Assembly: GCA_950295325.1 (NCBI GenBank)
Contig: OX485807.1
Coordinates: forward strand, 28,679,666-28,739,665
From: Polytrichum commune
Taxonomy: Eukaryota > Streptophyta > Polytrichopsida > Polytrichales > Polytrichaceae
Length of the DNA: 60,000 nt
Direction of reading: 5' to 3'
A program made the position numbers and the translations under genes. Below the pieces are notes generated by a model, which was not told the DNA's origin, ran no database searches, and saw nothing but the letters and a program-made list of their open reading frames with translations. Of this stretch, positions 22,806-32,550 are shown one piece after another (position 1 is the first letter of the stretch; each line of letters starts with the position of its first letter).

Positions 22806-25800
22806 ATGGCTGCCACATGTAGCAACAATCTTGTAGGGTTTCTACTAGTGTGTATCTTCGCCGCAGGCACAGTGTGTGACGCCGTTTCCAGCCACAGGGT
22901 GCTCCCTTATGCATTTGAGAATCGGCGCTTCCCTCATGGCATGATGCCATCAGCAACAGATCATGGAGAGCCAAATATTCTCGAAGTCGGTGGCCCTACA
23001 ATTCAGAGGCACACCTTCCACCTGGCCCCTTTATCTGCAATTCGCCGTCTACTTGGTTCGGAATCTCCAGTCAGTAGTGCACCGACCGTCACACCCGCGG
23101 AGTCACCCTCCAATTGTGAGCTTGGACATCTTCTCTTCTGTGCTTTTGTAAATCATTAGGCGAGAGGTACATAGTCCTTTAATCTCACAGGTTTTATAGG
23201 TTTGTGAAGCCGAGAATTTGTTCGAGGAATTTTGCAGTAAAATTCCAATTCTACCTGTTTGTAGCGCCATTCTCAATCTTCTGGCAGTTGAGATGCAACA
23301 AGTTGTCTCAGGTTCAAAATTTCGTGCTCTGTGCAGCTGGCATTAATGCAGGCAATAGGCATTCGACCATCAGCAAGAAATGGTTACTGATCATCATCCT
23401 CATGCCGGCGGTTCTGCTTGTGTGGAGTATCGTCCTTTTCCTTCTCTGGACTTGTAAGGGGAAAAACTCAAGCCATTCGTCTCTCGGCATGCTGGTGTGG
23501 ACGAATCAATCCACCTTGCAACATCATCTTGACGCCGACCTGTCATCGGAGTCTTCAAGTACGCTTTCATTCCTACCTTCCTCCCTTCCACCATCCTTAA
23601 TTTCCCGAATGCTAATGGTACATCAATTAGGCTGGCTGTGATGGACTGATATGATGTAGAGAATCGTCTTAAGTCGAATTTGATCATCGATATGATTTCA
23701 TGGCTGATTTCAGGATCAAAGAAATGCGAGCCGTGGCTAAGCCACCTGCACAAACCTGATGGCTGCGTTAAGAAGGGTGGTGGTGGTGGTGGTGTTCCAG
23801 AGACGCCATGTTCTCTTTCTTACACTGTACTGCAGGCTGCAACAAACAACTTCAGCTCTTCCAATTTGCTGGGAGAGGGCAATTTTGGTCATGTCTACAA
23901 AGCAAGACTGGATTACGGCGTGTTCGCTGCTGTCAAAAGGCTAACAAAAGTAGCCGACACGGAGTTTCAGGTATAAGCCCATCTCGTAAGCTCATCAGGC
24001 CTAGTAAGATACGTATCGCTCAATTCATTGGGCATTTTGTGCTTGTCGGAGCCGGAAACAATTTCGAACTCATAGGTTGATCATTTTTGGAAAACAGGCG
24101 GAGGTGGATCTTATGAGCAGGATACGGCATGACAATTTGGTGGCTCTCCTGGGCTTCTCCACCGATGGGCCTGAGCCCTTGCTTGTGTACGAGCTCATGC
24201 AAAATGGTTCTCTGTATGATCAACTTCACGGTATGAATCAGTCCTTACTACTCGAGAACCTTCAGAGTTCCGAATTAGGGCTGGCCGCTGGAAGGATAAT
24301 CGCTACCTGTCAGACATTGCGATCACAATGCAGAACCTTCTCAGTACTTCCGTTTAGAATTAGAATTTATTTCATACAAAATGTTTCTCTGTATGATCTA
24401 TGAATTAGTTCTTGCCACTCAGAAACCTTCAGAGTTTCCAATTCGGGTTGGGCCGCTGTAAAGTCAATCGCTATATCTCAGGCATTGTGATCATAAAGGG
24501 CAACCTTCTCAGTACTTCTGTTAAGACTTAGAATTCTATGCTCATGCAAAATAGTTTCTTGTATGATCAACTTCACGGTACGAAGTTCTTACCCTCAGGA
24601 ACTTTCGTAGTTCCGCATTAGGTTAGGCCGCAGTGAAGGCAATCGCTAGTATTGCATGTCAGGCATTGTCATGAGACCAGTAATTAGTTTAAGAAACAGA
24701 ATTAATTTTCGTGCATTTAAGAGTAGATTGCTTGTTGCAAGGCAGAGCCCTGAATGTAGATTTCATGGTCATTTGTGTAGGGCCTTCACAAGGAGCTGCA
24801 TTAACATGGCATCTTCGGCTCAAGATTGCTCTGGAAGCTGCCCGGTTCGTCTCACCCATACTATAACAGTCAATTTCTACATAAGTATGCCCATTCACTG
24901 AATCAGCTGGATCGGCATTCTCTTCTAAGTTTTCCAAGAATCGATGCTGTAGATAGTTGTGCAGACATGATGATATCTCAGCCTGGTTAATTTTGAGGTG
25001 CCATGTGTTTTTAGTGTTGTTAATCAGATTGACAATGCCACTTACAGGAGTTTAGGAATTGGTGTACTTGACCCTCCTTCACCATCTAACATACTGACAT
25101 TGCACTGAATTCTCTCTGTCCATGGCGACAGAGGGCTCGAGCACCTACATGAAAATTGCAAGCCTGCAATCATCCACAGAGATTTCAAGGCCTCCAACAT
25201 CCTTTTGGATGCCAGCTTCAACGCCAAGGTTATTATAATTTCTGCATACAAAACCTAAATGGTTTTCCTCCACACCCACGAAATAAAACACAATTGTAAT
25301 TGAGAGTTAGTTGACAGAATTACATTGAGACTGAGAGGCAATGTTTGTAGCTGGATATGTAGGAACTCAACATGCTTTCCAAGTTACTGACAGGATCCTA
25401 CAATCTGAAACAATGATACAAGGTATACATCCGGTGGTCAACTACCTTGGCAGGTATGCGATTTTGGATTAGCACTCGCTGTGGACGAGGGAAGCTCACA
25501 GAAAGATGACTTAGAGGTGAAAGGCACATTTGGCTACGTTGCCCCTGAGTATTTGATGGATGGTGAGTGCCTGAAATACCACATGGCCCTACCATACAAT
25601 CGACATCCAACTGACAAGTATACAATATTAAGAAGTGCTGGAAACAGAATGCACATAATAAGGTCAATGACCAGTGCAATAGCTTATCTCTTAAGTCCTC
25701 TGTGGTGCTGATAAGCTTCAAATCACTTCAAGTGCGTCAGAACCTTCGAAAATTGGTGAATTCTTCCATGTGACACTTAATTGCACAGGAAGAGATTTTA

Positions 25801-27303
25801 TGTAACATCTCGTTTGTGTTCACCATCCAGGCACATTAACAGAGAAAAGTGATGTATACGGCTTCGGAGTAGTATTGCTGGAGCTCCTCACAGGCAGATT
25901 GCCAGTGGATGCCTCACTGCCGCCTGAATGCCAATCTCTTGTCTCGTGGGTATGCACCTACCACCTTCTCCTTGCTATTTGCCTTCAGGATTCTGTCATC
26001 TGTAAATCCACCCACCAGTGCAGGGACTGCAATTCAGTGCAGAAGTTGTTGATGTAGCAACGCATAGTAGGAGATCAATAGTGTGCAACTTCTTAGGCAT
26101 CAAAACTATGTAAAGCCAGACAACAGCAATTATGTTTTCCATGCCCGTGGCCTCAACATGTGAACGATATTTAGGATTTTCTATTAGGCTCAATAATCGG
26201 CTTTGTGGGTTATTATGGAGCAGAGTCAAATACCCCCAAAGCCCAATTGTTATCTAAGTCTTGATTGCGCACAAATTATTGAGAAAGAGAACACCGAGTG
26301 ACTCAGGACTTTAGAATGTTGTGTCGTTCTGCACCATCAGTGGCTAATGACCAATCTGGTGGTAACAGAGGTCATTGCAATGACCTGCAAAGACCACCAG
26401 ACTGCCAAACTAACCATCCAACCATCTATAAGTGCTATTCTTCTTTTTCAGTAAAAAGATTCACGTTTCCTACTTGTTGATGTTTTTCCCATACATTACA
26501 GGCTACTCCTCAACTGACGGACAGAGCAAAGGTTCTGGACATCCTCGATCCATGTCTTCAAGAAACTGCCAATGTGAAGCACCTCCACCAGGTGCGTAAA
26601 CAAAAAGATAGCAGACCAGATCGTAGTCTCGACTCTTTTTATCGATCCGGTTTGAAAATTATCTATAAGTCCTAAACATATTGTCATCGTATATCATGTG
26701 TGAGTTACTTCGTCCGTCTTAGATGTAAAGAAAATTATTCCTTTCCCATGGGCTGTGTCCCAGCATCGGCTAGGAAGTTTATCTGTTTAGAAGAGTTGGG
26801 TCTGTTCCAATGTCAAATTTCAGGCTCCCTCTGAGTCCTCTAGTTTATGCTTGCGTCGTATAATGTAGAGAAAGTATTCTTGATATGCACTCTTCCACGT
26901 GGATGCCGCACTTATCCTCAGCGTCCAAATTCCTGAAATTTGGCCCACCTATATTCCCCTGCATTCTTCTCAAACTGATGATTTTTTGCAGATAGCAGCA
27001 GTGGCTGCACTTTGTGTACAACCCGAACCAAGTTACCGACCCCTGATTGCTGACGTGGTTCAATCCTTGGTTCCTTTGGTTCCCCATGAACTGGGCGGTG
27101 CATTGCGAGACCATAAAGCTTCAGTTCCTGTAGACAACAACAAGTTGAAGAACCTGGAAATATGTGATGATTATTACCTTACAGACCCAGACGAACAATC
27201 CTATTCAAAGAGGTCTGACTACAGTTTCATATCACTGGAAGAGCCCATTTCAAAGAGCGATTTGGGTATTGACATCCATGACCAATTCTGGAAGCCTCAA
27301 TGA
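22806..27303 (+). CDS. Receptor-like protein kinase, At1g80640/At5g11020 type, 10 coding exons
   Basis: Predicted plasma-membrane receptor-like Ser/Thr kinase of 565 residues. Exons by GT-AG sites and phase: 22806-23115, 23352-23558, 23714-23970, 24098-24230, 24781-24844, 25132-25228, 25454-25562, 25831-25949, 26502-26591, 26992-27303; they sum to 1698 nt with no internal stop. Residues 1-25 look like a signal peptide; a short ectodomain without LRR or lectin motifs follows; 114-136 is one membrane span. The kinase domain starts near 219: glycine loop GEGNFG at 226-231, VAIK-type Lys247, alpha-C Glu260, HRD 339-341, Asn346, DFG 359-361, APE 386-388, Arg478. All catalytic residues are present and it is an RD kinase, so it should be active. 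A six-glycine linker precedes the kinase. The start is the first ATG before the signal peptide. The subfamily name rests on recalled similarity; ligand and pathway are unknown. Exon 4 and its intron carry a tandem triplication, listed separately. Confidence 0.92.
24193..24700 (+). repeat. Threefold tandem repeat of exon-4 end plus intron-4 start
   Basis: The last 30 or so bases of exon 4, the splice donor and about 140 bases of intron occur three times in direct order. The shared word GTATGAT starts at 24214 (in the exon), 24391 and 24561, giving periods of 177 and 170. Copy 3 keeps the exon-like text and a second potential donor, CACG|GTACGA at 24577/24578. Copy 2 has lost the donor through a small deletion. 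All copies continue with the same intron words (AACCTTCAGAGTT, CTTCTCAGTACTTC), so intron 4 grew by duplication. Confidence 0.8.
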
Positions 27304-28195
27304 CATTGGAGTGCTCCACTCAAGTTCCTTATACACATCCTGGAGAGGCCACTCGGAGACAAACTGAAAACCATCTTGAGCAATGCCTTCATGTTGCTTC
27401 ACCTCACGAGATGAAGCGTGCCTGAAGCCACAACAATATCAGCACATGATGTTCTTATGAAATCTGTGTTCAGATTTATAGATCCCAGCATTCACGAGTT
27501 GCATGAAAAGGTACACATGACCCAGCCACAATTTTTTAGTCACAGTTCGAAGTCCTTCTGTCGATTCGTCAAAACCAGTATTCCCTGTGCAATGTCATAG
27601 TGCAGAAATTCCAGTTGATCCCTGACCTGCATGATAGATACTAAAGGTTATTATATATGAGCATATGCAATTGAGTGAAGTAAGGACTTCGAATATGAAC
27701 AAGGAATGTGTGTACCCATAAGACTCGGTTTTACGCTTTGAAGAGATGAGCAGTAGCCTTCATGTAGTATGTAAATACTCGATGTTTCAAAAGCAATTAG
27801 GTGGGCATCTACCATATTTCTAATATGTCAGCATCAGTAGGGATTCATGCTATTGTCAGCTCTATAATCTGTCACTCGCCCCCCAAACCACATGTGTTGG
27901 TATAGATAGATGCATTTGTCACTTTGTGATTTCCCCCCATCACTAGCAGAAGCATGAAGTCTCCTCCAAGTTGTTGGGCAGAAAAGGTCAAAGGAAGCTT
28001 TCAGGAAAGCGATAGAGTCACCGAGTTGGACTAAGTGGGAAAGTCTACGAAATCATTCAAGTCTTTCTACACGGACAGGCTACCAAATAGAAACAGGCTG
28101 TGTGATCCCTCCTCGAGAAGAACCTAATTGCCCCATTAGTCTTGAAAGACAATCGCTTTATTCAGCCCAAGTATATAATGTGAAGATGTAGATGG
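27304..28195. other. 3' flank of kinase gene; no gene seen
   Basis: Single-copy-looking, AT-rich sequence between the kinase stop codon and the U2-like RNA. The first few hundred bases are probably kinase 3' UTR. Near the right end, GTATATAATG at 28171-28180 lies about 24 bases before the U2-like start. ATCCCTCCTCG (28105-28115) matches 9 of 11 positions of the plant snRNA upstream sequence element RTCCCACATCG, but it lies further upstream than is usual. No coding region was recognised. Confidence 0.5.
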
Positions 28196-28390
28196 ATACT
28201 TTTCTCGGCCTTTTGACTAAGATCAAGTGAAGAATCTTTTCTTATCAGTTTAATATCTGGTACGAGTCTCACAATATTAATCACGATATTTTTCCTGGGT
28301 GCAGGCTCTGCACGCAGCTTGCTGCTTGAGCTTGTGAGCGTCGCCCTGGTTTTGCACTGACTCCTTGGCAGGCGGCAACCCTCCCTTCGG
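28196..28390 (+). ncRNA. U2 snRNA-like sequence (variant or pseudogene)
   Basis: U2 snRNA pairs with the intron branch point in the major spliceosome. The first ~65 bases follow plant U2 almost base for base: ATAC...TCTCGGCCTTTTG, CTAAGATCAAGTG, then CTTATCAGTTTAATATCTG (stem-loop IIa). A U-rich Sm-like site ATTTTT is at 28288-28293, a perfect 6-bp hairpin follows (GTGCAG/CTGCAC), and the 3' end keeps the stem-IV-type TTGCACT loop and a GGTT/GGCAACC closure, about 195 nt as expected. The branch-point recognition sequence, normally GTAGTA, reads GAAGAA (28229-28234: T to A at 28230 and 28233), and G to T is seen at 28238. A TATA-like box lies at about -24, but the upstream element is off its usual spacing. 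Either a diverged U2 variant or a dead copy; the nearly invariant recognition site being changed favours a dead copy. Confidence 0.72.
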
Positions 28391-28686
28391 GAATCCATTC
28401 AAACCAAATTGGAAATCAATATTCTTGCATTTTTAGGTCACGAATCCCATGAGTACCTGAATGTATAGAATCAGCAATTGCTCATTTCGATGTAAAATGC
28501 AGCCAGTGCATTACTTATGTCAATGCTTCGTCACTGAAATCGTTGTAGCATCTTCATATTCACATGTACCTGATGAAAGCAACTATGGCTACTTGCAAGT
28601 AGATATTGAATGGAAGACCACCCACAACCTAACTGTCCTGCAACTGCTGCATTCTTGTGATCTGAAGAGAAGTGAAGTGATACCTC

Positions 28687-28785
28687 ATCGAGGGCTTTCA
28701 CAAGGTGCCTCACATCAACGAGAAACAGCATTGTATTTTTCAGTGCCATCACTCCATTCTCAATGATGGCCATGCGTGTCCACAC
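28687..28785 (-). pseudogene. Exon-like fragment, unrecognised protein
   Basis: On the - strand a short open stretch is bounded by an acceptor-like AAGCAG (just right of 28785) and a donor-like GATGAG|GTATCA (near 28686). It reads as a plausible protein piece (contains ENGVMALKNT and FLVDVRHLVKALDE) of about 33 residues. I found no joining exons with confidence and do not recognise the family. It could be a relic exon of a gene otherwise lost, or chance. Confidence 0.25.
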
Positions 28786-28988
28786 TGCTTACCGAATACG
28801 TTAGGGACCAGCTGCGTCATGAAATACTTTCGTCAACAGAATTCTGCTCTGGGTTTAACAAGGATACTCTTTGCTTTGACACAGCTGAAGAATATAACTT
28901 TGCGTTGATGGAATTTGCCTTAAGAATTAAGGTTGCATTGAGTTCACTAACTGTTGATAACCACAATAGCTCAAGATCCAGAGCATAA
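28776..28988 (+). pseudogene. Short open frame with protein-like composition, unrecognised
   Basis: A 70-codon + strand frame (contains LTEYVRDQLRHEIL and FDTAEEYNFALMEFALR) has an amphipathic, acidic, helix-like composition unlike most chance frames in the window. It overlaps the left end of the - strand exon-like fragment by ten bases, so both cannot be parts of one gene. No splice sites or partners were fixed. May be a relic exon. Confidence 0.2.
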
Positions 28989-29070
28989 GAAGGGCCTCGT
29001 TGAATCACAAAGATATGTCACGCAGCTGTGATTCATAAGAGGTCACTGGAGCTCAATTAAATAAGAATAT

Positions 29071-29559
29071 ATGAAGTTTTCAGAAGAAAAAGCCCTACCA
29101 CTCTTCGAGAAGCCCGCATTAGCTAATAATAGTAGTAGCTTATTGTTTGTACAAATAGTACCAAGTCCTAGGGTTTCAATGCGATACCAGAAAGCCAGGC
29201 ATGTACAATACAGTATGACCGAGGAGAAGGGAGATTTTAAACACTTCAGCGGCAATGCTTCGACACCTCATTTGAACCCAAGATTACATATTGAAAAGAA
29301 AGGAAAGGAAATTAATGAATTTCGTGTACAGTACAATTTCACAAGGGTGAAATACACAGCCAGCCGGGACGTTTTCCCGGAAAAAAAATTAACCTTCCAG
29401 ATGCTCTACGCTTCTAGCAAAGTCTACTTTACAAACTGCGATGTAATGAATGGAGACCTCAAGCCTAAAAGAACACGGACCCACGTTATCACAACTGCTC
29501 TAATAACCTGCATTGATGAAACTTTAGCTGAGGTCAGAACTTCACTTCCAAGAGAATGA
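29071..29559 (+). CDS. Hypothetical 162-residue open frame, possibly chance
   Basis: Uninterrupted + strand frame of 162 codons with ATG and stop, convergent with the plastid-protein gene whose stop codon lies 22 bases to the right. Lys/Arg-rich, no signal peptide, membrane span or known motif seen. It occupies the place where the 3' UTR of the opposite gene should be, so it may be a chance frame antisense to that UTR. I do not recognise the protein. Confidence 0.2.
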   Translation: MKFSEEKALPLFEKPALANNSSSLLFVQIVPSPRVSMRYQKARHVQYSMTEEKGDFKHFSGNASTPHLNPRLHIEKKGKEINEFRVQYNFTRVKYTASRDVFPEKKLTFQMLYASSKVYFTNCDVMNGDLKPKRTRTHVITTALITCIDETLAEVRTSLPRE

Positions 29560-29580
29560 GAAGAGAGTCGGCGCCCGCTC

Positions 29581-30276
29581 CTAGAAACCCTTGGGACCCG
29601 AGGCAGGAGAGGTCACAGCAGAGGAAATAGGGATATCTTGCTTCTTCCCGGCTTTCTCGAGACAGTACTTCGATATCTCTCTGAATTTGGGAATGCACTT
29701 CATCTCCACTTTCGTCCCGTCTTTCAAAGTGATGACCATGTCACCCCACTCTCCAATGAATCTAGGGATATACTGGACATCCTTGATAACTTCATATGAG
29801 AAATCTTTACGATCTTCGCCGGTCAAACCTGAAATGATTGTCACACGCAAGTTCGTGAATCTATAGCGTAGGAATAGAGCCCTAAAGACCGACGCAAAGG
29901 TCAAGGGCAGCCACACTAAAGTGAAGCCAAAGAGAACATTGGTGACAAGGTCGCCGTAATGAGGTCCACCATCAAAGAAAACCTCTTCCTTGTCTTCAGC
30001 CTGGGAGCCCCTTCCAGAAGATGCGGCAAGTCTCCAGATACTCTTGAACTCCTTGTCCGAAACCCTAGCTGAACTCAGTACCTCGAAGGAACAGGGAGCG
30101 CTCGACAGACTCGTGAAGGATGATTCTAGACGCGAGGAGCGGGATGAGAGGCGTGAAGGGTATGCCGAATGCAACGGGTCGAAGACAGATGAAGTTGTGC
30201 ATGGGGCAGCGCTCCGACGAGAAGAAGGCACTGCCAGCGAGCTCGAAAGGGACATGGTGGCGGCGTTGATCGCCAT
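29581..30276 (-). CDS. Predicted plastid membrane protein with bacterial-PH-like (bPH_2/YdbS-type) region
   Basis: Single coding exon, 231 residues. Residues 1 to about 80 are rich in Ser, Ala and Arg and nearly free of acidic residues until 65, as in chloroplast transit peptides. A hydrophobic segment at 110-134 (contains NVLFGFTLVWLPLTF) predicts a membrane span. From about 138 to 207 comes a YRFTNLRVTI...GEWGDMVITLKDGT pattern of beta strands, followed by a helix with KFREISKYCLEKA; this resembles the bPH_2 (DUF304) fold of bacterial YdbS-like proteins and a conserved plant plastid-envelope/thylakoid family. Function is unknown; membrane anchoring with a stromal PH-like domain is inferred. 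The start is supported by an in-frame TAG 15 bases upstream of the ATG. An acceptor-like TTACAG|AA at 30351 suggests a 5' UTR intron. Confidence 0.85.
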   Translation of the reverse strand: MAINAATMSLSSSLAVPSSRRSAAPCTTSSVFDPLHSAYPSRLSSRSSRLESSFTSLSSAPCSFEVLSSARVSDKEFKSIWRLAASSGRGSQAEDKEEVFFDGGPHYGDLVTNVLFGFTLVWLPLTFASVFRALFLRYRFTNLRVTIISGLTGEDRKDFSYEVIKDVQYIPRFIGEWGDMVITLKDGTKVEMKCIPKFREISKYCLEKAGKKQDIPISSAVTSPASGPKGF

Positions 30277-31343
30277 AGCCAGATACTTCTATGTTCGGTT
30301 GACAATCCTAGCCGAATCCAGAATTCAAGTTGAAAACTGCAGCTCCTTTTTCTGTAACCAAGCCTCAACTAATTAGCAGGGTAACAATGCAACGACAAGT
30401 ACACAGTTTTATCGTTAAGCGTAATTAACGCAAAAGGTTTCTTACAAACATTCACATCATCTTTCCAGAAGATTAATGAGCAATTGTAGGGACCAGAAAC
30501 CTACGAGCAACTGACATCTCAACGTGCACCTGTAGATAATCAAGCTTTATGGAAATACCGGGCTGGAAATGCAAGCTATTTGAGCAATGCAACGACAATT
30601 GGATACTTTTATCATCAAGCGCGACATTAGCGCAAAAGGTTCCTCCCAAACATTCACATCATCTTTTCAGGAATAAGATGAGCGATTATAAGACCAGAAA
30701 CCCTACGAATGACTGAAATCTCAACTCACACCTGTAGTCTGTAGATAACCAAGCCGTGTGGAATTACCTGGCTGGAAATGCGAGCCGATTGGACACTTCC
30801 GTTACCAGAGTGTCATACAGCCATTCATACCAGCTTCGCAAGGGCTTTCTAGAGAAAGAGTAATTCAAAGACCAGTAAACATGTGAATGCGTCCTAATTG
30901 ATACACCTTACTTGGAGGTTCTTGACGAGCCTTACTAAACAATGAGCGATTCTAAGACCAATGACCTCACAAATGAATGCAACATCAGCACACAGCTGTA
31001 GCTTGAACCTAATCAATATGAAAGGTCGATACAGATAGAGAGTCAAAATATGTCCAGTCACGCCACATTCCTACAACACAACTACGAAATAAGGTCATTG
31101 AAACTGTGGCGTCAGATACCTCTACTTGAGATTCCTCACAGATGGCTTCCTAAATGATAAGCCACATTATAACACCCGAAGCTTGACCCTAAGTCCAAAT
31201 GAAAGGTTGATACAGCAAGGAAAATTAAATCACGTCGGATGACGCCACACTCTTGAAGACAATTCGAACTCCGATTGCACATACCTCTACTTGAACGGAA
31301 CGCAATTGAGCTCCGATTCCACAAACACCACAGCTCCGCTCAC
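30277..31343 (-). repeat. Two sets of direct repeats upstream of the plastid-protein gene (probable 5' UTR intron/promoter)
   Basis: Set 1: 30383-30582 and 30583 to about 30800, period 200, sharing words such as AATGCAACGACAA, CAAAAGGTT and CATTCACATCATCTTT. Set 2: about 30960-31135 and 31140-31320, period 180, sharing GCTTGA-CCTAA, TGAAAGGT-GATACAG and ACCTCTACTTGA. A further weak copy of parts of both lies at 30880-30950. No coding region is evident. Position between a candidate upstream exon and the coding exon suggests intron or promoter sequence enlarged by tandem duplication. Confidence 0.6.
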
Positions 31344-31512
31344 TTTGAAACTTGCTCCCGAAGTCTGACGCAAAACATGGACCAGAAATGGCAGGATTCG
31401 TGACCAGACCCGCTCGTTTCTTCATTCGAGCTTCGTCATGGTGCAGGCCGCGATTGAAATCAGCCGAGAGCACATCCAAAGCGGCCGATGAAGTGCAGCG
31501 GACATCGGCCAT
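31344..31512 (-). CDS. Candidate first exon of an unrecognised gene
   Basis: From an ATG at 31512 the - strand reads 56 codons plus one base (begins MADVRCTSSAALDV and contains NRGLHHDEARMKKR) to a good donor, CAAA|GTGAGC. The segment is more GC-rich than its surroundings. Joining it directly to the acceptor at 30351 gives a stop codon after 14 codons, so it is probably not the N-terminus of the plastid protein. It could instead be an upstream exon whose ATG is not used, or the start of another gene. Opposite-strand frames are also open here, so the call is weak. Confidence 0.28.
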
Positions 31513-31869
31513 TCTTGCGAAGGAAAGAAAGCTTGTGTGTGTGGCCCAGAGCTTGCCAAAGAGCCATAGGGGCCCACACTATCCGCTTCTCTATGGTTTA
31601 GATTTGACGATGTCGAGATCGGACGGCTCGGACACGCTGAAGAGCAAAGAAGAATGACGGATGAGACTTGGATGGATGAACATGCCTTTTGAGATCGGAC
31701 GGCTTGGACGCCCTGGAGGCGGAGAATGGCGATGGATGATATCTGAATGGATGCAAATTTCTAGCAGAGTGCAGATTCGGAGAAATGGATGAAATTACTC
31801 GGGATGAATGTGCTGCTGAGTGGATGGCCGTATAAGGCGATCCTTAGTTGTTGTGAGGTTAGTACTTGT

Positions 31870-32550
31870 TACTCACTCTGTGAAGGGATCTTATAAGGTT
31901 GAAGCATCTATGACTGATAATATAAGAGAGTTTGCACCTGTCTAGGAGGAGTAATAGCGGAAATTTATTTTTCTTGCAAAAAGAAACAATTCTAAAGAGA
32001 ATACCGAGAATATATATATATATGGAAATTGTTACAAATTTTGAAGTGTTAAAGTTAGGGTAATACATTGTTGATTTACAAATTAGCCCATAAGCGTTCA
32101 TCTAAATGCTAATGCTTGGCTACGACAATTATCAAAACTCTTTTGAGGGTAATCAATCACGAGTCGCTACCACATAGAGTAGAGACGTCCATAACCGATC
32201 ACCTGAGAGATTTTGTGCCAAATTTGAAGTAGTATAAGGCGGTGCAGATTTTTCCCATGTAGGAAGATAGAAGTCAAGAGGACAACAAAATTTGGTGATT
32301 TTATTCCTTAAATTGAAATTACTATGATTTTTTTAAGCCAAAAGCTGGCCTGAACATATCACCAATGTCTAGAGTATGCCATAACTGCTCATTTTAACCA
32401 CTCATTCCTCCTCACTTTAGCGCTCAAAACCCGGACATGTGTCATGACACTATCAGTTCTAGCATGATCGAAATTCAATCCCAAGCTTATCAAAAAATTG
32501 GTATCCTATAGGTTGTTGATGGGGTCCTAATCGAGAATAAGCGCCTTTGC
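31870..32550 (+). repeat. Mosaic dispersed repeat, A then B segment
   Basis: Segment A (31870-32150: AATAGCGGAAATTTATTTTTC, shortened here to GCGGAAATTTATTTTTC; TACGACAATTATC) recurs at 53010-53285 and 53455-53720. Segment B (about 32180-32540: AGTATAAGGCGGTGCA, TCTAGAGTATGCCATAACTG) recurs inverted at 53740-54290. No coding region recognised. Confidence 0.65.

Noticed and set aside
23400-23753. 117-codon - strand open frame
   Set aside because: Antisense to exons 2-3 of the kinase gene.
28162-28398. 78-codon - strand open frame
   Set aside because: It is the antisense of the U2-like RNA and its flanks; no protein features.
29990-30376. 128-codon + strand open frame
   Set aside because: Shadow of the plastid-protein gene on the other strand, produced by its Ser/Arg-rich transit peptide.
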